Source: Heterobilharzia americana (lineage: Eukaryota > Platyhelminthes > Trematoda > Strigeidida > Schistosomatidae). From it: DNA of 64,000 nt. Shown piece after piece: positions 9,723 through 20,453 of the stretch (within the stretch, counting starts at the first letter, position 1; every line of letters begins with the position of its first letter). The DNA lies in assembly GCA_944470555.2 (NCBI GenBank), contig OX104130.1, positions 77,381,160 through 77,445,159 on the forward strand, in the 5' to 3' direction. The notes beneath the pieces are model-generated. The model ran no database searches and had not been told where the DNA came from. It saw nothing but the letters and a program-made list of their open reading frames with translations. The position numbers and the translations under genes were made by a program.

Positions 9723-12700
9723 ATCAGTCCATGATGAATACTACTTCTAAATATTGTTAATGTTTTGAATATTTGATTCAACAAAAAAATAATTCTAGAT
9801 TATCACTTTTGTAAATTTACTGTAGTTTAATAGAGAAGTTGTAAAACTTATCAGCTAGATTTCATGGTTCACTGATAGGTTTTCATAGTATTTTGTTATT
9901 TTAAAAACTTATGAGAGAGATAGCATTGTTTTTAGTCTATTCATCTCTTCATAATCTACACTGCATTCAAAAAGTGATATAAGTTACTTGTCGTTTGAGG
10001 ATTACAGACTAACTTGTTATAATTTGTTCAAATTCTAATTATTTTAATCTTTAATCGCACTTCGAACGGTGGATTACCCGTCTGTTTAAACGACTTATCA
10101 TTGGAAATATTGAACAATGAGCTTTAAATACCCCAATCAAAACGATAGTATTCTTGCTCATTACGTAATATTCCAATGGATTGTACAGAAAAGTGATATC
10201 TGAAAGATACAATAATGATATCCAACACCTGTTGTTCAAAAGTAACCTGAGATTTGTGTTCCTACATTCCTCAGCTGAAAACCAATAAGGTGCTATTGTC
10301 ACTTTTTCTAGTTAAAATTCTCACATCATTCCATTACTTGTTAAAATTTAGAAAATTGTTTCTTTTGATGTAATTTAGTGCTACAGTCATCCTTACATAA
10401 CCACCATGCTATCATGCATCAAAGTTGAAGTTTCTTATAGATTTATTTTAAGGGTTTCCTTTATTCAGTAGAGTTACTGGAGTCCAGAACGATTATCTTC
10501 CATCGATAAAACGCTTCGACGAGGGGATAGTATTATGCAAACGTTATTACTTCCGTAGATTGTCGTATAGATTATCCGTCTTACAGGAAACTTATATAAT
10601 TCAAATATTTACCCAGTTAATACCAGTCTGTCTTTTTAAGTAATGGTTTCTGAGTTCCTGTTCCACTATGTTAACTTTAAGAGAAATTTGTGCGTCCATG
10701 TGACTCAGAGGTCCCAAATAAGGTCAACTTTATCACCTGAATCTTCCTACAACAAAATATATCTTTATTTATGTCCTTTCTCTTGTTTTCTAATCCACTG
10801 TGGTACGAGTATCAGCCGCATTAGGCAGAGTTGAGAAGTTAACCAGAACATTTACAGTTAGACCATAATCTGAAGGACTGAACCTTGCATCAATGTTTCC
10901 AAGAGGATTTGCTGAGAGAGATATCTGCTTTGAGTTTGTTGCTGAGCAGTATCACAACCTTCTCATGAATTAGGCTTTTTTATATGGGAGATAACAACAG
11001 AAATAACTATGGAATTGGTTTGTTTATTAACTTGGAAATATTTTTAAGCATGCCACTTTGGGTGTGTAGTCTTGGACTGAGCTAGGCTCCCAACTATACG
11101 TCCTAAGTTTTCAGATTTCTCTCCAGACGTTTATTAAACTGAAAGGATGTGGAACAGTATTGCATTAATTCAATTCATTACATCCCACAGTGACAACAAT
11201 AAGCAACATAAGCATAAAGAATATGATATTGAAATAGTAGAATAGAGGGACATGAGTGAAGTGGAGGTGAAACATGGACTGATTCATCGTGACCTGGTGA
11301 TCCAAATTTCATATCGTTCTGTTCCAAAATTGAAAACATTTGTAAGAAATTACAAATATGTTTTGCTGGTTTTTAGCAACTAGCTGCAAGCCCCTTTTAA
11401 AACACAGCGTTTTTTCAAGCGTCTCAAAAAACAATGTTTTCTAAATGATTCGAGTCCGTCCCCTCAAAGCTACTAATGATATCACTAGGCTACTTCAACG
11501 GCCTAATTGCCAATCAAATCTGACCAATATCTCAGATCAAATAACGTGATATTGGTTGATATTCATTGACTAGTTACGAATCACATGATTATGAATTTTT
11601 CACTACATTCTAAGATATGGATTCTTCTCTGAGAACTTCTGTTAGTTATACACTAACAACAACAGCTCGATAAGGTAACCATTCTGTTTCTTCGATGTGA
11701 TGTCTGTAGAAGTTGTAGAGCTTTCGAGAATCCATGATCATTTTTTGATGGTGTCAAATTATGGTCGGATTTTTGTAACATCTAATACCATGTGTCATCA
11801 CATTTCCAAGCTTTTGTGTTGTAACGTTTTCTCGCTGGATCTTTACGCTTACTAACTTGATTTTCATAGGTAGGAATATGGTCAACTAACTAAGCCGACC
11901 AACAGTATTTAGAATATGGGATTCATTGCTTGTTTAGATGAATAGTGTTAAAATAACATGTGTGATAAGCAAAACTGAAATATATTCAGTCTCACTTGTC
12001 TTCTGCTTATGCAGTGATCAAAACGGTTAATGGAAGGTAGCAGGGTATTATGGATGTGTTGCACTGATGTTAACTTTGAACCCCAATTCATCCTAAAAAC
12101 TATTGAATTCGGATTCCTTAGGAACTGTGATGGTAAAGGCAAATATCATTCTACAGAGACTGGACTAGTAGTCACTGATTTGTGTCATCCAGTCGGCACT
12201 AAAGGAGATTAGTCGCAACCCAGAAAGCTAATTGTTAAGGCCACTAACTGCAGCATTGGTTGATATGAGTTTGGATCTCTCAGGAGATATCAATTCCTTC
12301 AAGGTTCCAGATACGCCTAGTTGTACTGAGCTTTAGAGAACATGCAGTTGGGGTCCAGAGCCCCCTCTGTCCATCTGATATAACAATGTAGTTCAAATTC
12401 AGTATAGTTCTAACACTTGAGAGGTATAACGGGTCAAATTTACTGAGAAATGGAATCAAATTTGCCTCAATTTCTTCTTAGGTTGCGTCCGGCACAATTT
12501 AGAACTATGTTATCAGCCTATGATGAGCTATTAGAACTCGACGCCTACCACACGATATCCGATCCATAGATCTAATCCATTCATACAAAAGGACAGTTGT
12601 AACTTAAAAGGATCATTTGTAAAGTCCATTACTGTGGCACCAAATGATGTTGCTTCAAAACTCAGGGGAAGCAGGAACTTCCTCGTATTTCCAAATGAGT

Positions 12701-12868
12701 TTTATTCATGAGTAGCAAGAGTCATAAAGCGTACACTAATCAGAGTATTCGGCCAAATGATATGTAGCATTTAACACACTTCAAATTCTCTTTTAAAAGT
12801 TCAGTGAAAAAAGACAACTGATTTGAGCAAATACGTATATTTTTAAAAGGTTACCTTCAATCGCCACT
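9723..12868 (+). other. Intron sequence, nothing firmly recognised
   Basis: About 3.1 kb of unique-looking AT-rich intron. Short open frames (10051-10302 minus, 10643-10834 plus, 11948-12142 minus, 12030-12212 plus) show no family signal or splice context. A weak tRNA-like stretch with a B-box-like gagtttggatctc lies near 12230-12290 and may be an old SINE head. Confidence 0.5.
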
Positions 12869-12957
12869 AGGGCACTATAGCCACCTTTTGTGCAACGGGT
12901 ACCAAGTATCATTAAAACAATTGATACCCGTTCCACATGAGGTGGCTGTCCTGCCCT
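12869..12957. repeat. Imperfect 37-bp inverted repeat (hairpin)
   Basis: Arms 12869-12905 and 12921-12957 pair at roughly 84% around a 15-base spacer. Both contain agccacct/aggtggct and acgggta/tacccgt blocks. It lies directly before a second type of SINE remnant and may be part of another head-to-head SINE pair. Confidence 0.75.
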
Positions 12958-13115
12958 AGATAACCCTCTGACGTTTGAAGAGAAGGGTACTGGGTTCCAG
13001 CCTCAGTGGGAACAACTATACTCAACGAGGTGTAGGCACTACCAACTGAAAACTCTGAAATATAGTGAAACGCGCATCCTAAATTCTTCTGCTAGTCACC
13101 AAGATCAATTTAACT
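12935..13115 (+). mobile_element. SM-alpha-like SINE remnant with degenerate hammerhead
   Basis: Contains a B-box-like gggttccagcctc near 13000 and, at about 13046-13095, CTGA followed later by GTGAAACGCGCATCC. This order and spacing match the schistosome SM-alpha hammerhead (CTGATGA, stem II, GAAAC, GCGC, GTCC) with several core substitutions. It shares a head segment (caatgaggacaac versus cagtgggaacaac) with the copy at 26505, so the two define a second SINE lineage here. Confidence 0.55.
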
Positions 13116-13229
13116 TCAGGAATATACGACAGTATCCAGGCATCTCCATAAGAGCTCATCTGCCAACAGAGGTCGATGAATTCTACATTGTATAACAACA
13201 CTTTAGTTTGTCAGATTATTACAGTCTGT

Positions 13230-13327
13230 TCAATTCAGAAGTTTGTGGGGATTTATTGGTTTTCAGTTGGAATTCATCACGAACTGATAACAGTTGGAGA
13301 ACCACTGGAAACCTGGGAGCACTGGTA
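13230..13327 (-). mobile_element. SINE 3' end, antisense fragment
   Basis: The reverse complement reads cagtgctcccaggtttccagtggttctccaactgttatcag, the same tail as the SINE at 9680-9725, followed by gatgaattcc. Only the tail after the ribozyme is left. Confidence 0.6.
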
Positions 13328-13556
13328 AGTTTTATTTGATCCTGAAGTTTACACGAATAGGTTCGTCTAGGTGTCGGTATGTAATCAGGACAACATCTTT
13401 TGAAATACAATTTTGAACTTTAAGTACTCACTGAAGGTATTCTTTGTCGTATTGAAAGTAGAAAGAGGTATTTCAAATTTCGGTGTAAAATCTATGATTA
13501 ACAAAACTCCATGGAACTTACAGATTAATTCGCCTTAATGCTACTTTATTCTTTAG

Positions 13557-13665
13557 CTTTTCCACCGGCAAATAACAACACTGGTAACGCTGTCATGAAT
13601 AACAACGGTAATGTGGGTTCTTCAGAAACTATCAATATACCTCGAGGTTCAACACTCAATCTAAA
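13557..13665 (+). CDS. LASP1-like: LASP/nebulin-family protein, coding exon B (linker region)
   Basis: A 109-base exon between an attctttag acceptor and an AAA/gtaagtg donor. Only one frame is open, and it is the one dictated by the upstream exon (G joined to CT gives Ala). It encodes an Asn/Gly-rich linker, beginning FPPANNNTGNAVMNNNGN and ending STLNL. It leaves in phase 2. That cannot be joined directly to the SH3 exon at 22263, whose acceptor is preceded by an in-frame TAG and is therefore phase 0. The 58-base exon at 17412 resolves this. The preceding intron is 11.9 kb. Confidence 0.8.
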
Positions 13666-14149
13666 GTAAGTGATTATCTGCTAATAAATGGTGGTTAACG
13701 TTTCTTGTTGATATTTTCATTTTTTTTTTGTGGATGCTTTTAGTCTTATTCATTCTGAGGTCACGGATAAACCTCTTACAAGTTCGAAAGTTTTTAAAAC
13801 GAAACTAATTTTATTGGTTTTCAGTGCTTCCGTGGCAGAGATCTATCGACAATGGATCGTGTTCACAAAACGGTATCCCACAGATTCTCACTAATCCAAA
13901 ATATCCTTTACTATGACTCTCAACATAAGTGTTTGCAACTGATATGAATTTACATCTTCCGCTGAATTACTTTTTTCTTTATATCTTATATATATAATGC
14001 CCTGCTTTTGGAATGCATTTTCTACTACTTTCTCGGCCCATTTATTCCATTGTTAGTCGTATATTTATTTACTACAATTACGTTTAATAAGTGTAATCAC
14101 CTTCATGGATTGATGATATAACTTTAAAGCAACTGTTCCGTTTGATAAA
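13666..14149 (+). other. Intron sequence, nothing recognised
   Basis: AT-rich intron. A splice-like interval at about 13828-13875 is open but has a length divisible by three and no support, so I do not call it. Confidence 0.45.
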
Positions 14150-14560
14150 TTTAAACAGCGTAATGAAAGACAAAGATTATCTGAAACATGTTTATAAATT
14201 TACATGTATGTGTGGACAGACATATATAGGGAGGAGTAATTGTGATATGTAGTTAAGGCTGGTTGAACATGTACCTAAATGGCTACAAAAACAAATGACC
14301 TCAACAGACCCGATAAGTGACAAACATCCATCTTCGTCTATGTCTAAACATATACTAGAAACTAACCATAGGATAGACATGAAAACAGCCTTTAAAATAC
14401 TACATAATAGTGATCAGAGGCGAGTGCTTAAATTTATTGAAGCTCCGTAAGTTCAAACCCCATTTATGTATGCAAAAACACTTTGTACTCACTTTGAACC
14501 TACCATGGTAGTATTGATTGTAATTTTCACATCAAGAGTAACGTGATTAAGATTCTTGTT
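14150..14560 (+). pseudogene. Penelope-like element, GIY-YIG endonuclease fragment
   Basis: In the plus-strand frame through 14190-14460 I read FTCMCGQTYIGRSNC, the Penelope version of the GIY-YIG motif (CxCGxxYIGRT/S). It is followed by EHVPKWLQKQ, KHILETNHRIDMKTAFKIL and RRVLKFIEA, the usual downstream block. An in-frame TAG lies soon after the motif (about 14251), and the C-terminal part is frameshifted. The RT domain is absent upstream, so this is a 5'-truncated copy. Its sequence differs from the other Penelope copies here, so it belongs to a different subfamily. Confidence 0.75.
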
Positions 14561-15299
14561 TTTTCTCTGCCCTTCCTATTCCTATGTTTCCTATTAATTT
14601 CATTGGACCTTTTCGTAAATAGTTCGATAAGCCCTTATGTGATCATACTGTTCGAAATGTATAGCGCTAATACACCACATGTTTCAGACAATCTTCATCT
14701 TCTGATTATATAACGCCTGTTTATTTACGAGCTGACAGTTAACAAGAAATGGTTTCATTCATAAGCTGATTTTCAGTTGAAAAGACTGAATGCTTAGTAT
14801 CGTTGAATGGTAGATTTTCTCCATTTCACTGTATCAACTATATATGTTTGTAGGATGCAAGTTAAAAATTTAAATTCGGCTCAAAAAGAGACGTTTCAAC
14901 CTAGGCGCTTCAGTCTTTCAATGTTTTTATTGGCTTTTCAATTTTTATCCGTCTGCATTGTACCTACCTTGAATGGAAAATATTCTTCATACTTCATGAA
15001 GTGGTTTATAATACTGTAAAAGATTTCTTTTTGAGTCCTTGTAAATAGCTTCCAGGATGACTAGTTTGTGGTTATTTTAGCGTCACATCAACAGAACAGT
15101 TAGTTTCAAAGAGAATTTCTCACAGACATGTAACGTTTATCTATCTTAAATAATTTACCGAAAGCTTCAAAACCACAGTTCCTAGATCTTCAACAAACTA
15201 TTTAACATAGTGAGCATCCACTTCTATCCTTAACTTTCGTTAAACCTAAGGTAATTTTCCAGATAATATCGATTGCTATTATTATTCTTATTTGTCAGT
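14561..15299 (+). other. Intron sequence, nothing recognised
   Basis: No coding or repeat signal that I can name. The 70-codon frame at 14807-15019 has no family features. Confidence 0.5.
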
Positions 15300-15302
15300 T
15301 GT

Positions 15303-16240
15303 GTTCCTAATGGAACATAGGGCTTCAGTAGCACGTCTACACTCCATTCTCTTCTCTGAAATCTTTTCAACCTGGCTCCACAACAGCCCACTAGCTCTCA
15401 TTTCTTCCTCACAAGATCTCCTCTATGTCACCCTCGCCTCCGACACCCAACTCGTCGCTTCCCATCTGGGTTTCACTCGAGTGTCTGGCCTGATGCATGA
15501 TGTCCCCAGTCAGCCTTCTCAGTGTGTGTATACCCAATCCATCTCCACTTCCTTCTAGTGCATATTTGTTGGGTGATAGATTCTTGGTTGGTTCGTTCCC
15601 AGAGTGAGTTCCTTGTTGCTTATTCTTATTATTCTGGCCGTCTCAGCTTCAGTAACAAGCCACCGTAGGCAGTTGTTATTGAATGTCTGTACTTTGTTGG
15701 GAATGCTTCTGGTAACGCGCCAAGTCTCTGAGCCAAATAGAAGCACTGACTTGACGTTAGTGTTGAAAATCAGGATGTTGTTCACGCTTTATGCTGAGCG
15801 GAGTGCAGAAGATCTCCACACTGGTTTCAGGTTAATGAAGGCGTGTCTTGCTGTGTTTCTGATCCTGACTTTGACATCCTCGTCTGTGGTGCCTGTAGTT
15901 GAAACAGTGCTGCCTAGATAGGTGAAAGAGGCTACTTCCTATAAGTTTCTCCCATTGATGGTGGTTGGAGTTTGTTGTTGTTAGTGTTGTTGTTTGGGCA
16001 TCTTCATCACTTCTGTCTTCTCTATATTCACTTGAAGTCCCGTCTTTGCTGTCTCTTCTGTCAACTTGTTAGTTTTTGCCTGTACATCTTCAAGTTTGTG
16101 CGACATCAGACACAAGTCGTCGTTGGCGAAATCCAAATCTTCTAGGTTCTTTTCCCCGGTCCAGCCAGCGTGTCCCCCTCTTCTCACTCCTCACTGTTTG
16201 TTGCATGATCCAGTCCACTACAATCAGGAATATCATGGGT
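15303..16240 (-). mobile_element. RTE-type LINE 3' fragment, left arm of an inverted pair
   Basis: Minus-strand RTE C-terminal region with LLFGSETWRVTRS (15785-15555) and, further upstream in the element, LEDLDFANDDLCL (near 16140), a damaged form of the RT FADD motif. The part 15303-16044 is the reverse complement of 20454-21160. Both copies share the same in-frame stops, for instance the one just before the frame that starts with NNILIFNTNVKS. Confidence 0.85.
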
Positions 16241-17411
16241 GAATAATATCGATTAAATAATGATTAATTTTTACATTACCCTGTGTGAAATAATAAATCA
16301 CAAATTGCTATGTGAAGAGACTCTTTTCAGCGAGTTTATTCACTTAGCTGTACTATCGAACTGATATACAATTTTTGGTGAGAATGGACAGTTTGTATCA
16401 TATATGGAAGCTGTTTGTTAGGCATAGCAATAAGGTGACACATATATAAAGATAGAAATATGATTTTCATTCTAAAATAATCAAAGTGTTTATGAATATT
16501 GAAAAGGCATAGTAATAGGCAAAGTCAAATTGTCACGGAATAAAAAATTCAGGCTTGCAAAGATTAGTGAATATTGCTAAAGATAACAGAAACTAATCGA
16601 AAATGAGTAACTTTGAATAACGATTTGAGTAACATGACAAAATATTCATAAATTAATTGTAATAGGGGTGGGTATAGAATCAATGAGTAGTTGATAATAT
16701 GAATGAAAAGAAAGAGTTAGAAGGAGGAGGGAAAGTTTAGAAAAGCCGAAGACTAAGACTATGAAAGGAGCAAGAGTTTGTATGCAGAATTCCGTTCTTT
16801 CTTTCTGAGTTGCTTAAGTCTCAGCAATACAAAGGAGATGGATACGCATTGACTTTGGCAAGTTTCTTTTTACTTTGAAAGAAGTAGTTGTTCAAACTAA
16901 ATGAATAGTGTGTACTAGATGTTCCATTATCACACTTCTTATTGATCCCCTGTTACATATTTGTAACCACTCGGGATAGTGTTCATGGACCCTGTTGGAC
17001 AGGACCAAAGCTGAACGATGGATATTTTCAGTGCTACATGGGCAGATGAACTAATATGTACAAATACCGAGGTGACCAAATGCGGGATCTTGTCTTTTAG
17101 GCTTCTACTGCGTTAACGGAAACCAGAGAATGACTACTCTGAGAGTTGATATAGAGAAAGTTCTTTTCAGAAAACTTGAAATTATCCTTTTTTGGATATC
17201 AACAGTTGGATCACCTTTGAAGTCAAGGTTCATATATGATAACTTTTTCAACACGGAAACTAAATCTTGTTTTAAACGTTTCACTATGATGTTTTTATTT
17301 ATGAACTCTGGTCGATATCCATTTCCCGGTAAACGTTTTCTTAGGATTCTTACTTATGTACAATACTGATCGTAATTAAGGTGATTATACTTATTTATCG
17401 ATTTCTTACAG
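16241..17411 (+). other. Intron sequence, nothing recognised
   Basis: Unique-looking intron between the left RTE copy and exon C of the LASP gene. It ends in the pyrimidine-rich tatcgatttcttacag acceptor. Confidence 0.5.
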
Positions 17412-17469
17412 TTTTCATAACCATTCATCACAAACACGTGACGGGCCAAATAACTCTGGTTTCGGTGGG
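17412..17469 (+). CDS. LASP1-like: LASP/nebulin-family protein, coding exon C (58 bp)
   Basis: Predicted from phase. Exon B ends with AA and the SH3 exon starts in phase 0, so an intervening exon of length 3n+1 is needed. This interval has a strong tttcttacag acceptor and a GGG/gtatgt donor and is 58 bases long. It is open only in the required frame: AAT across the junction, then FHNHSSQTRDGPNNSGFGG. The composition (Asn, Ser, Gly, His) matches exons A and B. It is too short to be seen as an open frame. It is flanked on both sides by inverted RTE copies. No independent homology exists for this linker, so splicing evidence would be decisive. Confidence 0.75.
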
Positions 17470-17625
17470 GTATGTTTTACATTATCAACTTTATTATCAT
17501 TTATTATCAACCTTGATATGCAGATATGATATATATATAATTTTTGAGATGAATGGGGATTTTTAATTTAGAAGTAGTATTCATCATGGACTGACATCAG
17601 TTGGGGAACCATTGAAAATCTGAGA

Positions 17626-17671
17626 GCACTGGACAGCTGTTTCGTCCCAGTATGGGACTCCTCAGCAGTAC
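17626..17671 (-). ncRNA. Hammerhead ribozyme core (minus strand)
   Basis: The reverse complement reads GTACTG, CTGAGGA, a five-pair stem II GTCCC/GGGAC with a short loop, GAAA, CAGCTG, TC and CAGTGC. All core positions are intact and stem I pairs fully apart from one G-U pair. It is the most compact copy in the window. Confidence 0.8.
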
Positions 17672-17837
17672 GCACCCACCACCCGGCCAGGGATCGGGTG
17701 ACAGTCGCGCTATGTCGTGAATTGACAGAAGTTGGAAACTGTGAACCACTGGAAACCGACCCAGTGACTGAATGGTTAACCCGTTCGCCGTGAAACCTGA
17801 AGGTCGTGAGTCCGATCCCTAGCCGGGTGGTGGGTGC

Positions 17838-17886
17838 GTACTGCTGAGGAGTCCCATGCTAGTTGGACGAAACAGCTGTCCAGTTC
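17838..17886 (+). ncRNA. Hammerhead ribozyme core (plus strand)
   Basis: The core is identical to the one at 9644-9692 (CTGAGGA, GTCC/GGAC, GAAA, GTC). Stem I is weakened because the 3' strand is cagttc, not cagtgc. Confidence 0.75.
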
Positions 17887-17939
17887 TCCCAGATTTTCAA
17901 TGGTTTTCCAACTGATATCAGTCCATGATGAATACTACT

Positions 17940-18030
<91 letters not shown>
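17940..18030. repeat. (CT)n(TA)n compound microsatellite
   Basis: A run of CT dinucleotides (about 17940-17985) passes into a TA run (to about 18027), starting right at the SINE 3' tail. Open frames across it are artefacts. Confidence 0.95.
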
Positions 18031-18031
<1 letters not shown>

Positions 18032-18079
18032 TATTTCATTTTTCAAGTCACTGTTAACCATTCGCAGATTTAGGAGGTC

Positions 18080-20220
18080 CTACGACAAACACTCCCCTAT
18101 CCGAATAATTGGTGTATTCAGAGAGAATCCCATTTTTATTGATGTATTAGATTTACCACATAGTGTAAGTGTATTGTTTTCTAGATTGGGCTTCAGACAT
18201 GATTTATTGTCCCCCTGTGACATGGATAGTAAGATTTTCAATATATCCGGAATAAATGCTGAGTTATTCCCGTTGCATATATCAGGTGTTGATTCGACAA
18301 ACATAGATTCAGTTATTAATCTCTCCCTCCACTCCGCTATGTTAGTTTTAAGGATTTTCACCCAATCTCGTCTTATTGTAGGTGTGTGTGTAATTTCATG
18401 CATAGCTATGGCCGAGATTTTCCTAGATTCCTTATCTTACTAGGATATACCAGTTTCGAATTAGCTATGTTTTTTGTGCTCGGATAGCCTAATTGACTCT
18501 AGTGGACTACTTTAATCTATGTATTGAACCTCAAACGTTTTGCTGGCGATCTGGCAAACTAAATTATTCTGCCTAATTGGATCAACAGAATCTCTTAACC
18601 TACAAAGGTTATTTTTGAATGAGCTTGTAGGTTCAAATGTCACTCTCATTCCAGCCAGTCTTATTGAGAATCCTACTCAATGTGTTTGAGGTACTTTTCT
18701 TGTGTGTTTTCAATTCCTTCTTCACAGTATTGTGACTATTATTATTAACATCATTATCACAACTATTAACACATGTGTTACTAATATCAATCATATTTCC
18801 CTTACGATTCCTAAGGAACTTATCAATTAATTTAGGAGGGTAATCGTTGTTGAGTAAGGTGTCCTCTAATGTCTCTCGTCTCTTAGTCATCTATCATCTC
18901 TCTTAGTAAGTTTTCTGGCCCTGTTACTTAGACATTTTGCCAAGCCAACTTTAACTGACGTAGTGTAAGACGATTTGAAATCTAAGTGATGATTTGAATG
19001 TGAAGGTTTTTGTAGACGCTGGTGTCTAAACTCCCATTATGTTTTCGTTTCATTCTACAATCCAAAGTCACTATATCCCTTCACTATTTTCTAATTCATA
19101 GGTGAATTAGATTGCATTGACTACTGAATTTAAATATGTAGAGAAACTGCAAATATGCTCGGATTTCAACACTGCAAACGTGCCATCTGTGTATCGAAAC
19201 CATACTTCTGGAGTAGGACTGAATGTTTTGACAACTATTCGTTCCAAACTATATAGATACGTCTACCAAGATAAGGGGTCCCATGCCAACTCCTGTTTGC
19301 TTGTATATTTTGTTCTGAAACTTAAAGATTGTGGAAGTTCAGCATAGATGTACTAGTAACATGATCTCATGTGCTGGTACCTTAGTTCATAGTGTAAGCT
19401 CATGGTCATTGTTGAGCTCATTTGTGACTACTTCCAGAGCCATAGCAACTAGCTACATCAAAACTAGCCATTTTTCTACTGTCATCTAAATGTATGCTTC
19501 AAGTCATAAAAGTTATTAAGTCTCGATTTAGAACGGTTTCTAATTGGACCTAGTACCATCGCTAAATATTTCGATAAATCATAAGTAGGAGTGTTTCTAA
19601 AGTCTACTATGGGTCTAATAAGATAACGTGGCTTATGAATTTTAATAAAGTTATAAGTGTTACTGGAACTATTAGTTTTCGGCACTAAACTAGACCATTT
19701 TGACTCACCAAGAAATGGCTTTATTCGGCGCATTAGATCCATCGTGATTCTTCGAACCTTATTCATAATGCTGTCCATTAGTTTCTTAATTTCCTCGTGC
19801 GGTCATGTTTCCATATGCTCCTTGACTTTCTGAAAGTAATCAGATTTGTTTAACACTACTGTTGAGTTGCCTTTATGAGATTTAGCAGTTACTATATTGT
19901 TGTCATTCCGAAGGTTCTTCAAAGCTTCTCTTTCTACTTTTGGTAAATTCTGTTTCGTTTTATTCTGTCGCCTGAGTGTTAGAGCACGTTGTACTCGCAC
20001 TTCATCTGCTATTGTCTTGTCTACTGAACTTATTGATGTTTCAATTTTAGGAGTGACATCTTCAGGTTTCAATTCGTTGACTGCTACATTGAAGTTGAGT
20101 CCCTTCTCCAACACCTTTACTTCTGTTGAGCTTGAAACCCTAGTTGAAAGTTTGAAAACCCACTTCGTTTTATCGATGATTGGCGATGTGCTACTGGTAC
20201 TGCTACTGTTTATTTAGCGT
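18080..20220 (-). mobile_element. Penelope-like element, nearly full length but broken
   Basis: Reading on the minus strand from 20220 to 18080: an N-terminal block (LEKGLNFNVA at ~20114, then LKNLRNDNNIVTAKSHKGN); the RT region (19778-19482) with FIKIHKP, RPIVDFRNTPTYDLSKYL; the post-RT block (18890-18633) with a TLLNNDYPPKLIDKFLRNR motif; and a GIY-YIG tail (18430-18080) with SRKISAIAMHEI … RRDWVKILKTNIAEW. Each block is in a different frame or separated by stops. The catalytic YxDD stretch between 19480 and 18900 is too damaged for me to place. Penelope-like elements use an RT linked to a GIY-YIG endonuclease for target-primed insertion. Confidence 0.75.
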
Positions 20221-20453
20221 AGTCAATTTTAAGTAACAGTTTAATACTTTTAAATAGACTTTAAAAAGATAACTATAGTACCTTTGTTTTTTCTAAGTGA
20301 AATATTTTTGTCTAATACCAGACACCTGTGGGTGATGAAAACAAAGCCAGTGATTTTATTCGTGCTCCATTTGACATGTGCTCCTCAAATGTTTCCTTTC
20401 GATAGTAAGAGACTCTGTATTCTTTCAGATATTTAGCTCACCAAGGATTGGTG

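Larger units (their letters stand above)
17584..17930. mobile_element. Second head-to-head SINE pair with hammerhead cores
   Basis: An antisense 3' half of the SINE (about 17592-17698) joins directly to a sense copy starting inside the body (gtgacagtcgcgct, 17698) and running to about 17925. The overlapping arms 17592-17698 and about 17812-17915 pair. The sense copy has the tRNA-like head (tgactgaatggttaacccg … gagtccgatcc). The two halves are not identical (stem II loops differ: catact versus catgctagtt), so this was not formed by copying the same molecule as at 9.4 kb. A (CT)n(TA)n tract follows immediately. Confidence 0.85.

Noticed and set aside
13828..13875. Splice-bounded 48-base interval after LASP exon B
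   Set aside because: Its length is divisible by three, so it cannot bridge the phase gap to the SH3 exon; the 17412-17469 exon does.
17834..18443. Frames of 79 and 172 codons across the SINE, (CT)n and (TA)n tract
   Set aside because: They read Ser-Leu and Ile-Tyr runs from the microsatellite, then the antisense of a Penelope-like element; no gene features.
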